Origin: Mucilaginibacter pineti
GTDB lineage: Bacteria; Bacteroidota; Bacteroidia; Sphingobacteriales; Sphingobacteriaceae
Direction of reading: 5' to 3'
DNA: 64,000 nt
Assembly (NCBI RefSeq): GCF_900101875.1
Contig: NZ_FNAI01000002.1
Span: forward strand, 558,001 to 622,000
Shown: positions 15,478 through 24,226 of the stretch, piece after piece
Layout: each line of letters begins with the position of its first letter
Numbering within the stretch: position 1 is the stretch's first letter
Translations under genes and position numbers: made by a program
Notes under the pieces: model-generated
What the model was told of the DNA's origin: nothing
The model's input: only the letters and a program-made list of their open reading frames with translations
The model's database searches: none

Positions 15478-16215
15478 ATGAAAAATAACAGTCGCAGAAA
15501 ATTCATTGAAAATACTTTAAAGGCAACTGCTGCAGTAGCAGTTGCAGGTCCGGCTATATTTGCCGCAAACAAAGCTCAGGCCAATACACCCATCTCAAGC
15601 GAAATAACAGCCGATGAAATACTGAAGTTTACGCAGGTGCCGCTTGGTTTCGAGTATAACGCGCTTGAACCTTACATAGACGCGCAGACCAACGAAATTC
15701 ATTACACCAAACACCACACGGCCTATATTAAAAACGTAAACGACGCAATAACAGCCGAAAAGTTAACCTACACAACCGAGAAAGATTTTTTTGACCATGC
15801 CTCTCAACTATCGCCCAAAGCACGTAACAACGGCGGCGGTGCATGGAACCATAATTTTTTCTGGCAAAGCTTAACACCCAAACCTGCTGCACCCGCGGGT
15901 AAGATCAAGGATACTATCAACGTGTCCTTTGGTTCGCTGGATCAGTTTAAGGAACAGTTTGCGCAGGCCGCGCTTGGCCGCTTTGGATCGGGCTGGGTTT
16001 GGCTGGTTAATGTTAACGGTAAGCTTATTATAACATCAACTGCCAACCAGGATAACCCATTATTTGATAACGCTGCGGTAAAAGGTACGCCGCTGCTGGC
16101 CCTTGATGTTTGGGAGCATGCCTATTACCTTAAATATCAAAACAAAAGGAACGAATACGTTGCCGGCTGGTGGAATGTGGTAAACTGGGACCAGGTTAAC
16201 AAAAGGCTGGGGTAA
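15478..16215 (+). CDS. Tat-exported Mn/Fe superoxide dismutase
   Basis: About 245 residues. The twin-arginine signal SRRKFIENTLKA is followed by a hydrophobic stretch and ANKAQA, so export in folded form is predicted. The metal ligands are visible: His in HYTKHHTAY, His in AWNHNFFW, and Asp and His in DVWEHAYYL. The Gln in TANQDNPL with Gly-Gly-Gly before AWNH resembles the Mn-type second-shell arrangement. The start is the ATG just before the Tat motif; the longer upstream reading would include the terminator at 15427. The stop overlaps the next start (TAATG). Confidence 0.92.
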   Translation: MKNNSRRKFIENTLKATAAVAVAGPAIFAANKAQANTPISSEITADEILKFTQVPLGFEYNALEPYIDAQTNEIHYTKHHTAYIKNVNDAITAEKLTYTTEKDFFDHASQLSPKARNNGGGAWNHNFFWQSLTPKPAAPAGKIKDTINVSFGSLDQFKEQFAQAALGRFGSGWVWLVNVNGKLIITSTANQDNPLFDNAAVKGTPLLALDVWEHAYYLKYQNKRNEYVAGWWNVVNWDQVNKRLG

Positions 16216-17570
16216 TGAGTAATAACACAACTGAATTTGCCGCGCCCAACTGGAAAACGCCGCAAAAGGTGCTGTTGCGCACATTTACCATTTATGCGGC
16301 AGTAACCATCATTCCGCTTATCCCATCATTTTATCAGCAGGATTTTGATGCCGGGTTTTCGGTAGTTAACTATCCCTGGCGATGGCTGGATGTGATAAGC
16401 CAGAACAATCCCTGGTTTTTTAGCAGCCAGGGCGGTAAAAATTATTTCGGCTGGTTTATTACACTGGTTGTTTGCCTTATTGCCGGCACTATATGGACGT
16501 TTGCTGAAAAGCAGGTAGATAAAAACAAAAACGTATTGGAGGGTACCCGGAACGATAATAAGTTATATGACCTGTTCTTTGTATTGGTACGGTACCAGGT
16601 GGCGCTAAGAATGTCGTGGTTTGCCATAGCAAAGGTTTTTCCGGTACAGATGCCTTTTCCTACAATTAGCCAGTTGAATACCAACCTTGGCGATTTTACG
16701 GCGGGCAAGCTGTATTGGCTCACCACCGGCGTATCGCCATTTTTTGAAGTGTTTGCTGGTGTTTTTGAGCTTACAGCTACCGTATTGATCCTTTTTAGGC
16801 GCACTACAACATTGGGCGCGCTAATGATGATAGCCATATTGCTGCCAATATGGTTTGTGAACATTGGCTACGATGCGGGCGTTGAACTGGCCAGCCTGCA
16901 CCTGCTGCTTTTATCATTATTGCTTTTAGCTAAAGATGCCGATAGATTCTGGGCTTTGCTTATCCAGCATCAGCAGGCCGCTATCAGTTATATAAAGCCA
17001 CCTGCTTTTTCGCAGCAGTGGAAAAAACAGGCACGTTTGGTATTTAAAATAGCGTTCATTTTTGTATTCATCGTATACCGTGGTTATCATTACGAACACC
17101 TCTACGCCGCAGGTAAAACCTTCAAATTGCCGTTGGACGATGGTATAAAAAGCTTTATCGGTTTTTATAAAGTAAACGACTTTAAACTTAACGGGCAATC
17201 GATCCCTTACAGTCCAAATGATTCTGTTCGCTGGCAGAATGTGGTGTTCGAGAAATTTAATACCATCAGTATAAAAGTTCAAAAGCCATTTAAGCTGAAC
17301 ACCCAAAACAAGATCCGCACTACCGAATACTACGGAAACATTGGAAGGTTGTTTTATGGATATGAGGCAGATACGGTTAAAAAAACGCTGTTGCTGAAAA
17401 ACCGGGCCGATACGACAGAAAAAGTGGTATTAAGCTACCAAATTCCTTTCCCCGGTAAATTTATTTTAAAAGGATTGAACGAACGACGGGATTCTATCTA
17501 TATCGAACTTAACAAAGTAGATAAGCAATATCCGCTTGCGTTAAAAAGAAACAGCAAGGCTGCGGATTGA
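16215..17570 (+). CDS. DoxX-like integral membrane protein
   Basis: A 451-residue protein with several membrane segments in residues about 20-310 and a soluble C-terminal beta-rich region. Residues about 120-240 (LVRYQVALRMSWFAIAKVFP, FELTATVLILFRRTTTLGALM, ASLHLLLLSLLLL) resemble the four-helix DoxX family. Its ATG overlaps the superoxide dismutase stop, implying coupled translation. In Mycobacterium tuberculosis SodA, DoxX and SseA form a membrane complex linking oxidant defence with thiol metabolism; the pairing here suggests a similar partnership, which is inference. Family assignment is moderate. Confidence 0.6.
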   Translation: MSNNTTEFAAPNWKTPQKVLLRTFTIYAAVTIIPLIPSFYQQDFDAGFSVVNYPWRWLDVISQNNPWFFSSQGGKNYFGWFITLVVCLIAGTIWTFAEKQVDKNKNVLEGTRNDNKLYDLFFVLVRYQVALRMSWFAIAKVFPVQMPFPTISQLNTNLGDFTAGKLYWLTTGVSPFFEVFAGVFELTATVLILFRRTTTLGALMMIAILLPIWFVNIGYDAGVELASLHLLLLSLLLLAKDADRFWALLIQHQQAAISYIKPPAFSQQWKKQARLVFKIAFIFVFIVYRGYHYEHLYAAGKTFKLPLDDGIKSFIGFYKVNDFKLNGQSIPYSPNDSVRWQNVVFEKFNTISIKVQKPFKLNTQNKIRTTEYYGNIGRLFYGYEADTVKKTLLLKNRADTTEKVVLSYQIPFPGKFILKGLNERRDSIYIELNKVDKQYPLALKRNSKAAD

Positions 17571-17605
17571 TGATTAATTGCTTCGTTCAGCGTAGTTCAC
17601 TTCCT

Positions 17606-17646
17606 CCAAAGCTCCCGTTGTTAATATCATCGGGAGCTTTGGTTTT
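17606..17646 (+). terminator. Intrinsic terminator after the SOD-DoxX pair
   Basis: Perfect 12-bp stem CCAAAGCTCCCG (17606-17617) and CGGGAGCTTTGG (17631-17642), followed by TTTT. Confidence 0.85.
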
Positions 17647-17706
17647 AATGTTATTTGAGTTGTAAAAACCATGATTTTCGAAGTTTAATGACATAGCATT
17701 TAAAAT

Positions 17707-17795
17707 AAAGGGACTGTCATGCTGAGCTTGTCGAAGCATAGTGGGCAAAGGCATCTACGCGCGACCCTTCGACAAGCTCAGGGTGACAGCCCTTT
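17707..17795. repeat. REP/MITE-like palindromic repeat
   Basis: An 89-bp element with outer arms AAAGGG and CCCTTT. The inner arms are TGTCATGCTGAGCTTGTCGA on the left and the matching TTCGACAAGCTCAGGGTGACA-type sequence on the right. The core GAGCTTGTCGAAG is a dispersed extragenic palindrome familiar from many bacterial genomes. It lies between the terminator at 17606 and the metN promoter and does not overlap a gene. Confidence 0.75.
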
Positions 17796-17903
17796 AACAT
17801 CGAATATATATGGAGAGGAAATATTTAGAATAATTAAGTGTTGAAGATGCTTAAAATGAAATAGTTACTGTTGGCAGATTGTCATTAATTTAGTCTTTAT
17901 ACT

Positions 17904-17941
17904 CTACTAACTTTGTAGACTACTTAAAATATTTACTTTTG
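17904..17941 (+). promoter_or_regulatory. metNIQ promoter with CTAC-N7-GTAG operator
   Basis: Perfect dyad CTACTAACTTTGTAG (17904-17918), followed by ACTACTTAAAAT and a -7 box TACTTTTG (17934-17941). The TTTG inside the dyad serves as the -33 element at 18-nt spacing. The sequence is nearly the same as at 4416 (CTACTAAATTTGTAG, then ACTATTTAAAAT), so the two promoters surely share a regulator. No Cys leader is seen before metN. Confidence 0.65.
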
Positions 17942-17987
17942 CAGCAAATTAACAAGCGCATATTTCTGAAACAGCGTAAAAGCGTGT

Positions 17988-19019
17988 ATGATCGAATTAA
18001 AAAACATCACCAAAACATTTACCAAAAAGAGCAGTAGCGTAACAGCATTGGCTAACGTGTCGTTGCTTGTGCCCCAGGGAAAAATCTTAGGTGTGATAGG
18101 TGCTTCGGGGGCGGGGAAGAGCACACTCATCCGCTGCGTAAACTTATTGGAAAAACCTACAAGCGGGGAGGTGATAGTAAACGGGCAAAATTTGACAACA
18201 CTTTCTCCATCGGCGCTGGCTAAGGCCAGGCGGCAGATAGGTATGATCTTTCAGCATTTTAATTTGCTTTCGTCAAGAACGGTTTTCGACAACATCGCTT
18301 TCCCGCTGGAATTGGATCATACGCCCAAAGCAGAGATCCGGGAACGGGTAAACGAACTTTTGATGCTGGTTGGCCTTGAAGATAAGGCAAGTGACTATCC
18401 GGCAAACCTCTCCGGCGGACAAAAGCAAAGGGTTGCCATAGCAAGAACACTGGCCAGCAACCCTAAAGTGCTTTTATGTGATGAAGCCACAAGCGCCCTT
18501 GATCCGGCTACAACCCGGTCTATCCTTGCCTTGCTAAAGGATATTAACCAGCGTTTTAACATCACAATTTTGCTTATTACTCACGAAATGAATGTGGTTA
18601 AGGCCGTTTGCGATGAGGTAGCCGTAATTAGCGAGGGTAAACTTATTGAACGCGGTACGGTTAGTGAAGTGTTTTCGCATCCTGAAACCAGCCTGGCCAA
18701 ACAATTCATTGCCTCATCATTACACGCAACCTTGCCGGTTGAATATAGCCAGCGTTTGTCTGAAATTGCCGAAGGGCTGAAACACCCTGTTATAAAATTA
18801 CAGTTTACCGGTCTTTCGGCAGAAGCCACTGTGCTGTCTGAAGCGAGCAGGCTTTTTAATGTGGATAACAATATCATCAGCGCCCAAATGGATTATACAG
18901 GCGGGGTTAAATACGGAATAATGCTTATAGAAGTAACCGGTACGCCGGAGAATACAGCGCAATCATTAACTTATTATAATAGTAAACATATTGATGTGGA
19001 GGTACTGGGCTATGTCTGA
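17988..19019 (+). CDS. metN: Methionine ABC transporter ATP-binding protein MetN
   Basis: A 343-residue ABC ATPase with Walker [10 protein letters not shown], signature [15 protein letters not shown], Walker [13 protein letters not shown] and switch His in [15 protein letters not shown]. The C-terminal 100 residues form the NIL domain that binds methionine and regulates MetN transporters. It powers uptake of D/L-methionine with MetI and MetQ, encoded directly downstream. Its end overlaps metI by 8 nt. The operator at 17904 suggests control by sulfur status. Confidence 0.95.
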   Translation: MIELKNITKTFTKKSSSVTALANVSLLVPQGKILGVIGASGAGKSTLIRCVNLLEKPTSGEVIVNGQNLTTLSPSALAKARRQIGMIFQHFNLLSSRTVFDNIAFPLELDHTPKAEIRERVNELLMLVGLEDKASDYPANLSGGQKQRVAIARTLASNPKVLLCDEATSALDPATTRSILALLKDINQRFNITILLITHEMNVVKAVCDEVAVISEGKLIERGTVSEVFSHPETSLAKQFIASSLHATLPVEYSQRLSEIAEGLKHPVIKLQFTGLSAEATVLSEASRLFNVDNNIISAQMDYTGGVKYGIMLIEVTGTPENTAQSLTYYNSKHIDVEVLGYV

Positions 19020-19668
19020 ACCAATGATATGGATGATAGTTAACGGGTTGCTGGAAACCATAATTATGACCTTTGTTGCCGGCTTTTTCGGCTTTGTAAT
19101 AGGGTTACCCACTGGTATACTGCTTTTCATGACCCGCAAAGGCCAGGTGTCAGAAAATCGGTTGGTTAACAGTTTGGTTTCTGTTGTTGTCAATGTATTT
19201 CGTTCTATCCCATTTATTATTTTAATTGTGTGGATGATACCTTTTACCCGGGCATTGGTTGGCACCTCCATTGGTGTACAGGCCGCACTTGTGCCTTTAA
19301 GTATTGGTGCTGCACCTTTTATTGCGCGCATGGTTGAAAATAGCCTCGTTGAAATTCCAAATGGTTTGATTGAGGCGGCAAGGGCCATGGGGGCCAGACC
19401 ACTGCAAATAGTTTTTAAAGTGTTGATACCCGAAGCGTTGCCATCAATTATCAGTGCCGCGTCAATTACATTGATCACATTGGTAGGCTATTCTGCTATG
19501 GGTGGTGCGGTTGGTGCAGGCGGCCTTGGGCAAATTGGTTACCAGTATGGCTACGTGGGGTATGATATTGTTGTTATGAACACGGTATTGGTTTTATTGG
19601 TAACCCTGGTATTCCTTATTCAAATTTCGGGCGAGTTTATTGCCAAAAAAGTAGATCACAGAAAATAA
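19012..19668 (+). CDS. metI: Methionine ABC transporter permease MetI
   Basis: About 218 residues with five to six membrane helices and the EAA loop of binding-protein-dependent permeases ([20 protein letters not shown]). [20 protein letters not shown] is characteristic of MetI. The start is the ATG overlapping the metN stop (ATGTCTGA). It forms the membrane channel of the methionine importer. Confidence 0.95.
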   Translation: MSEPMIWMIVNGLLETIIMTFVAGFFGFVIGLPTGILLFMTRKGQVSENRLVNSLVSVVVNVFRSIPFIILIVWMIPFTRALVGTSIGVQAALVPLSIGAAPFIARMVENSLVEIPNGLIEAARAMGARPLQIVFKVLIPEALPSIISAASITLITLVGYSAMGGAVGAGGLGQIGYQYGYVGYDIVVMNTVLVLLVTLVFLIQISGEFIAKKVDHRK

Positions 19669-19681
19669 TTAATTAAAATAT

Positions 19682-20491
19682 ATGAACATTAAGCAATTCA
19701 TCAGTATAGCAATAATTTCTACCAGCCTGATCGCCTGCGGCAGAAAAACGACGACAAATAATACCAACCACATTAAAGTAGGTGTTGAGTCTGGTCCGGA
19801 ATTTAAGGTTGCCGAGGCTGCGAAAAAAGTAGCCAAAGAAAAATATGGCCTTGATGTGGAACTGGTGCAGTTTAATGATTACGTGATGCCTAATGAGGCA
19901 TTGAACCAGGGCGATATCGACCTTAACGTTTTTCAGAACAGGCCCTATTTAGATGTTCAGGTAAAACAACGGGGCTATAAATTTGCGGTTTTGGGCGATA
20001 CTTTTGTTTATCCCCTTGCAGGATATTCACGGAAAATAAAAAGTATGGATCAGCTGGTAAATGGCAGTACGATTATTATCCCGAATGATCCTACCAATAG
20101 CGGTCGTTCTTTATTATTGCTGCAAAAAGCAGGTTTAATTAAATTAAAAGATGGGGTAGGGTTGTTGCCAACGGTTAATGATATAGTTGGTAATCCAAAA
20201 AGCCTGAAGATCCTTGAACTGGAGGCCCCGCAACTGCCGCGTTCGCTTGACGATCAGCACGTAACCATCGCCATTATAAATAATACGTTTGCAGGACCTG
20301 CCGGTTTGGTGGCCAAACGCGATGGTCTGTTCGTTGAAGACGGAAAATCACCTTACGTAAACATCATCGTATCACGTGAAGACAACAAAGCGCAGGATAA
20401 CGTTGGCAAGTTTGTAAAGGCCTACCAATCGCCAGAAGTGGCACAAGCTGCCGAAATTGCCTTTAAAGGTGGTGCTATCAAAGGCTGGTAA
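19682..20491 (+). CDS. metQ: Methionine-binding lipoprotein MetQ (NlpA family)
   Basis: A 269-residue lipoprotein with lipobox SLIACG near residue 19. The NlpA/MetQ fold is evident from IKVGVESGPEF, LVQFNDYVMPNEALNQGDID, NVFQNRPYLDV, TIIIPNDPTNSGRSL and IINNTFAG. It captures methionine in the periplasm and delivers it to MetNI. It is the third gene of the operon and is followed by a strong hairpin. Confidence 0.95.
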   Translation: MNIKQFISIAIISTSLIACGRKTTTNNTNHIKVGVESGPEFKVAEAAKKVAKEKYGLDVELVQFNDYVMPNEALNQGDIDLNVFQNRPYLDVQVKQRGYKFAVLGDTFVYPLAGYSRKIKSMDQLVNGSTIIIPNDPTNSGRSLLLLQKAGLIKLKDGVGLLPTVNDIVGNPKSLKILELEAPQLPRSLDDQHVTIAIINNTFAGPAGLVAKRDGLFVEDGKSPYVNIIVSREDNKAQDNVGKFVKAYQSPEVAQAAEIAFKGGAIKGW

Positions 20492-20519
20492 TTAAAATAC
20501 CAATCAGAAAAATATATAA

Positions 20520-20546
20520 AAGGGATTCGCAACCCGCGAATCCCTT
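20520..20546. terminator. Hairpin after metQ
   Basis: Perfect 11-bp stem AAGGGATTCGC (20520-20530) and GCGAATCCCTT (20536-20546). The T-rich tract lies on the minus-strand side (TTTTATATATTTTTC), so on the plus strand it acts at most as a 3'-end stabilising hairpin. The rest of the gap up to the pirin gene at 20794 is AT-rich with no clear motif. Confidence 0.6.
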
Positions 20547-20793
20547 GCGAAAGCAAATTTAATCACCCCTCCCGCTCCTTATTCGTCCAAGGAATTCGCT
20601 GCCCTTTTTTCGTGCTTGCGCCTTTCTTTTTAATCGGTTAAGGCAATCTTCATTTTGTTTTGATACCGATAGTTTGATGTTTTTTTATCTTTAATATTGT
20701 ATTACGATTAGTCAAAATCGGATGGAATTATTATTACATAAAAGGACGGAATAAACAGCTCAGTTAAAACTAAAGCAATAAATAATTACGGTT

Positions 20794-21678
20794 ATGTCAA
20801 ATATTAATCTTGTTATTGAAGAAAGAGCAGCCAGTATCGGTAATTTTATGGTTGGCCGCCTGCTGCCATTCCGTGAAAAAAGAATGGTTGGTCCTTTTAT
20901 TTTTATTGACCACATGGGACCGGTAAAACTTGTAGAACGCCAAAGCTTTGATGTGCTGCCGCATCCGCACATCGGTCTTTCTACACTTACCTTTTTATTT
21001 GAAGGCAGTATAATGCACCGGGATACGTTGGGAAATATTGTGGAGGTAAAACCGGGTGCTGTAAATTGGATGACCGCCGGTAAGGGAATAGTGCATTCTG
21101 AACGGATCCCTGAATATATACACCATGCCGATCAGCTGATGCATGGTTTGCAGATCTGGGTGGCATTGCCAAAGGAACTGGAACAAATGGAGCCTGAGTT
21201 TTTTCATGTTGATGGAGCGCAGTTGCCGGCATGGACATCCGGTGATCTGCAATTTAAGCTAATAGCAGGCGAAGCATTTGGTTATAGATCTCCTGTTCCG
21301 GTTTACAGTAAGCTGTTTATGATAGAAATTAGCAGCAAAACAACGCAAGCGGTTAATATTAGTCATGAACTTTATGGCGAAGCAGGATTGTACATACTTA
21401 AAGGTAATATTGAAAGCGAAGGGAATACTTATCATTCCAAGCAGTTACTGGTAGCCAAAGAAAGTGCCCTGTGTACGTTTACCATACAAGCCGACAGCAC
21501 CATCTACCTGTTTGGCGGGGAGCCTTTTGCCGAAGAACGATTTATTGATTGGAATTTTGTTGCCACCAACAAGGAACTTATTAACGCCGCTAAACAAAAA
21601 TGGATAGCACAAACATTTGATAAGATAAAAGGCGACGACACAGAATTTGTACCTTATCCAACATTTAATAAAAAATAA
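20794..21678 (+). CDS. Pirin family cupin protein
   Basis: A 294-residue bicupin. The N-terminal cupin has the metal-site residues in DVLPHPHIGLSTLTFLFEG and NWMTAGKGIVHSER, the hallmark of pirins. The C-terminal pirin domain includes GDLQFKLIAGEAFGY and FGGEPFAEERFIDWNFV. Pirins are Fe-binding and some have quercetinase or redox-sensing activity. The function here is unknown. It is followed 2 nt later by an OsmC gene, so the pair is likely co-transcribed in a stress context. Confidence 0.93.
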   Translation: MSNINLVIEERAASIGNFMVGRLLPFREKRMVGPFIFIDHMGPVKLVERQSFDVLPHPHIGLSTLTFLFEGSIMHRDTLGNIVEVKPGAVNWMTAGKGIVHSERIPEYIHHADQLMHGLQIWVALPKELEQMEPEFFHVDGAQLPAWTSGDLQFKLIAGEAFGYRSPVPVYSKLFMIEISSKTTQAVNISHELYGEAGLYILKGNIESEGNTYHSKQLLVAKESALCTFTIQADSTIYLFGGEPFAEERFIDWNFVATNKELINAAKQKWIAQTFDKIKGDDTEFVPYPTFNKK

Positions 21679-21680
21679 TC

Positions 21681-22070
21681 ATGGCAGCAGTTAAAGCAAG
21701 TATCGGCACCGAACTTTACAAGATCGAAATTAAATCGGCAACAGGGAACATAATTATTGCCGATGAACCCATTGAAAAAGGTGGGCAGGATAAAGGCTTT
21801 TCGCCCAAAGAACTGCTTGTATCGGCACTGGGGGCTTGCACCTGCGCTACAGTGCGTATGTATGCCGATCGTAAAGTTTGGAGCCTTGAAAATGTAAATG
21901 CAGAAATTGAGCTTAGTGAAGAAAACGGACAAACTAAATTTATTCGGAAACTGCAATTTACAGGCACGCTTAACGACGAACAACGGGCCAGGCTATTAGC
22001 CGTTGCAAATGGCTGTCCCGTTCATAAAATATTAACCAATTCCATTGTTATTGAAACAGTGTTGGTATAA
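21681..22070 (+). CDS. OsmC family peroxiredoxin-like protein
   Basis: A 129-residue OsmC/Ohr-fold protein with the two redox cysteines in ALGACTCATVRMYADRK and ANGCPVHKIL and the GFSPKELLVSALGAC core. OsmC/Ohr proteins reduce organic hydroperoxides; this is the shorter OsmC-like YhfA type rather than clear Ohr. It is adjacent to pirin and probably in one transcript. Confidence 0.9.
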   Translation: MAAVKASIGTELYKIEIKSATGNIIIADEPIEKGGQDKGFSPKELLVSALGACTCATVRMYADRKVWSLENVNAEIELSEENGQTKFIRKLQFTGTLNDEQRARLLAVANGCPVHKILTNSIVIETVLV

Positions 22071-22204
22071 TTAAAAGCAGCTTTAATCATATCTAAAAGG
22101 TGCTTATTGATTGTCTGGTTTCAACAATAACCATTACTGCTCAATTAATTGTAAACAATTTTACAAAAGCCAGGTAAGTTAAAATAGTATAACAATCAAT
22201 ACAC

Positions 22205-23145
22205 ATGAGCGCCAATACAATTAAACAAGAACAATGGCCAGAATTGACATTTGAAAACTGGAAAGATACAATTGCTACATTGCACCTATGGACGCAGATT
22301 GTTGGCAAGATACGGCTGAAACAAATGCCCTGGTTAAACCATTCCTGGCATGTTACCTTGTATGTTGCGGCAATGGCTTAACTACGGGCAGCGTTCCATA
22401 TCCTGGCGGAGTGTTCCAGATTGATTTTGATTTTATAAATCACCTGCTGCATATTACTACCAGCGCCGGAGGTATTGAAAAAATTAACCTTTATCCGCGT
22501 AGCGTAGCTGATTTTTATAGAGAACTATTTGAAAAACTCAGGAGTGCAGATATAGATGCTTGTATTAGTGCCGGGCCAAATGAAGTTGATCCGGCTATAC
22601 CATTTGAGGAGGATGAAACGCACCGGTCATATGATACCGCGAGGGTGCGCGATTTTTATAAGGCATTGGTTAAAATTCATAACGTATTTACCAAATTCAG
22701 GGCAAGGTTTACGGGTAAATGTAGCCCTGTACACTTTTTTTGGGGATCTTTTGATATAGCGGTAACTCGGTTTTCGGGCCGGCCGGCACCATTGTTTACC
22801 GGCCAAGTGCCAAATATTCCCTTGCCAGTTATGCAGGAAGCTTATTCGCACGAGGTAAGTTCATGCGGGTTTTGGCCCGGAAATGAGCAGTTTCCGCATC
22901 CGGCATTTTACTCGTATTGCTATCCCTCAAATGCGGAGTTTGGTAAGCAGCCGGTTGAACCCAATGAAGCATTTTTTAGCGGCGACATGGGCGAATTTAT
23001 ATTGTTATATGAGTCGGTTCAGCGTTCAGACAGGCCTGAGCATACCCTAATGCAATTTCTGCAGTCAACTTATCGAGCCGCAGCCACTACGGGCGGATGG
23101 GACAAAAAAACGTTAGAATGTGATTTCTCTATGTTTGAAAAATAG
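22205..23145 (+). pseudogene. DUF5996 family protein, interrupted by a frameshift
   Basis: The true start is the ATG at 22205: the first reading frame gives WPELTFENWKDTIATLHLWT and LNHSWHVTLYVAA, then runs into TAA at 22379. The rest of the family sequence continues in another frame from about 22370: NGLTTGSVPYPGGVFQIDFD, NLYPRSVADFYRELF, FRARFTGKCSPVHFFWGSFD. One missing base near GCGGCAATGGC (for example AAA shortened to AA) explains the break. DUF5996 proteins are about 300 residues and of unknown function. Whether this is a real mutation or a sequencing error cannot be told here. Confidence 0.8.
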
Positions 23146-23164
23146 GGTTTAGATTTCAACAAAG

Positions 23165-23193
23165 AGCACAAGAACATACCTTTGTGCTTTTTT
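23165..23193 (+). terminator. Intrinsic terminator after the DUF5996 gene
   Basis: Stem AGCACAA (23165-23171) with TTGTGCT (23182-23188) followed by a run of T residues. Confidence 0.7.
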
Positions 23194-23274
23194 ATTCTAC
23201 TAATTCTTGTGATCAGTAGTATCTGCAGTAAATGTCAATTGGCGCTTAATCAGAATATTGCCATAACAAAAGTA

Positions 23275-23715
23275 TCATACAGCGTTGCTCATTGAATTAT
23301 TATGATCTTCGGTTAATGGAAGCCAGCTTTCGTCTTTGCTTTGGTGAACCGAAACCAGTTCAATGCGATTGATGCCATCTCTCATTTCCCATTCCGTTTG
23401 GTCGCCGTCAGAATAACCCAGCAACGCAATCGCTAACGGGTCCGATAGTGATATCCGGTTCATTTTGGCTTTATCGGGATTGTTAACCACAATATGAACG
23501 CTGTAGGTTTGCATCTTATCTATATTTCTTACCAACACTTTTGATCCGGCACAAGCTACATTTAGCGGCAAATTGTCTTTACTAACAATTCTTGCACTAT
23601 TTAATTCATTGAAAAGTTTTCTTTTATTAAAGGCAGAAATTCCAAGGGTAAAATAGTATTTCATCAACAACTTAAAATCATTGATGGTTAATGTAAGCTG
23701 AAAAAACTTTTTCAT
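23275..23715 (-). CDS. GreA/GreB-Rnk-like protein (paralogue 1)
   Basis: A 146-residue protein with the FKBP-like C-terminal domain found in GreA/GreB and Rnk: ISLSDPLAIALLGYSDGDQTEWEM. The N-terminal helical part is shorter than the GreA coiled coil (FNKRKLFNELNSA). Such proteins bind RNA polymerase or regulate nucleoside diphosphate kinase. It is related to the next gene upstream (23777-24172) but more divergent, with an acidic Asp/Ser-rich C-terminal tail. Role uncertain. Confidence 0.75.
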   Translation of the reverse strand: MKKFFQLTLTINDFKLLMKYYFTLGISAFNKRKLFNELNSARIVSKDNLPLNVACAGSKVLVRNIDKMQTYSVHIVVNNPDKAKMNRISLSDPLAIALLGYSDGDQTEWEMRDGINRIELVSVHQSKDESWLPLTEDHNNSMSNAV

Positions 23716-23776
23716 GATAAAATAATTAATAAATATAACTACATGTGGCTGTCATCTGGCGGGTTATGCAGCAGGC

Positions 23777-24172
23777 TTAAACAATGGAGTGTTGAGCTAA
23801 CCGGTTTACTTTCAAAATTTCAAACTCCTGCATGCCATTAGGCATTTCCCATTGTATCCGGGCCCCCTTTCGGTAACCGAGTAAGGCAATAGCAATAGGC
23901 GCAAAAATCGATATCTTGTTTTTTTTAATGTCGGCAGCCAAAGGCAACACAATCTGGAATATGAAACTTTGCTTACCAACAACTTCCTGTACCTGTACCA
24001 CGGCGTTGAGGCATATGGCATCTTCGGGTAGTTCATCCTCTGCTACAACCTGTGCAGATTCCAGTTCTGTTAAAAGTTTCCTTTTATTAAAGTCCGTGAG
24101 GTCTGAATTTTTAAGGTGTTTTTTTAATAAGTCAAGCTCTCCTTGTGTTATGGTTAATTGCTCAGTTTTCAT
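23777..24172 (-). CDS. GreA/GreB-Rnk-like protein (paralogue 2)
   Basis: A 131-residue protein with LTDFNKRKLLTELESAQVV in the helical part and a Gre C-terminal domain (ISIFAPIAIALLGYRKGARIQWEMPNG). It is a paralogue of the downstream 23275 gene and transcribed in the same direction 61 nt away. The helical part lacks the acidic tip of true GreA coiled coils, so a secondary-channel transcript-cleavage role is doubtful. An Rnk-like role is more likely. Confidence 0.8.
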   Translation of the reverse strand: MKTEQLTITQGELDLLKKHLKNSDLTDFNKRKLLTELESAQVVAEDELPEDAICLNAVVQVQEVVGKQSFIFQIVLPLAADIKKNKISIFAPIAIALLGYRKGARIQWEMPNGMQEFEILKVNRLAQHSIV

Positions 24173-24226
24173 GTTTGCTAAATTTAATCTGTAAAAAGTA
24201 TATATTTAATGACCATGCCCCCGGTT

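Noticed and set aside
17942..17987. Cys-rich leader before metN
   Set aside because: The sequence between the -7 box and the metN ATG was read in all plus frames; it contains no Cys-rich short ORF.
22288..22375. ATG at 22288 as start of the DUF5996 gene
   Set aside because: The first roughly 28 codons of that reading do not resemble the family, whereas the frame from 22205 gives the conserved opening. The gene is frameshifted instead.
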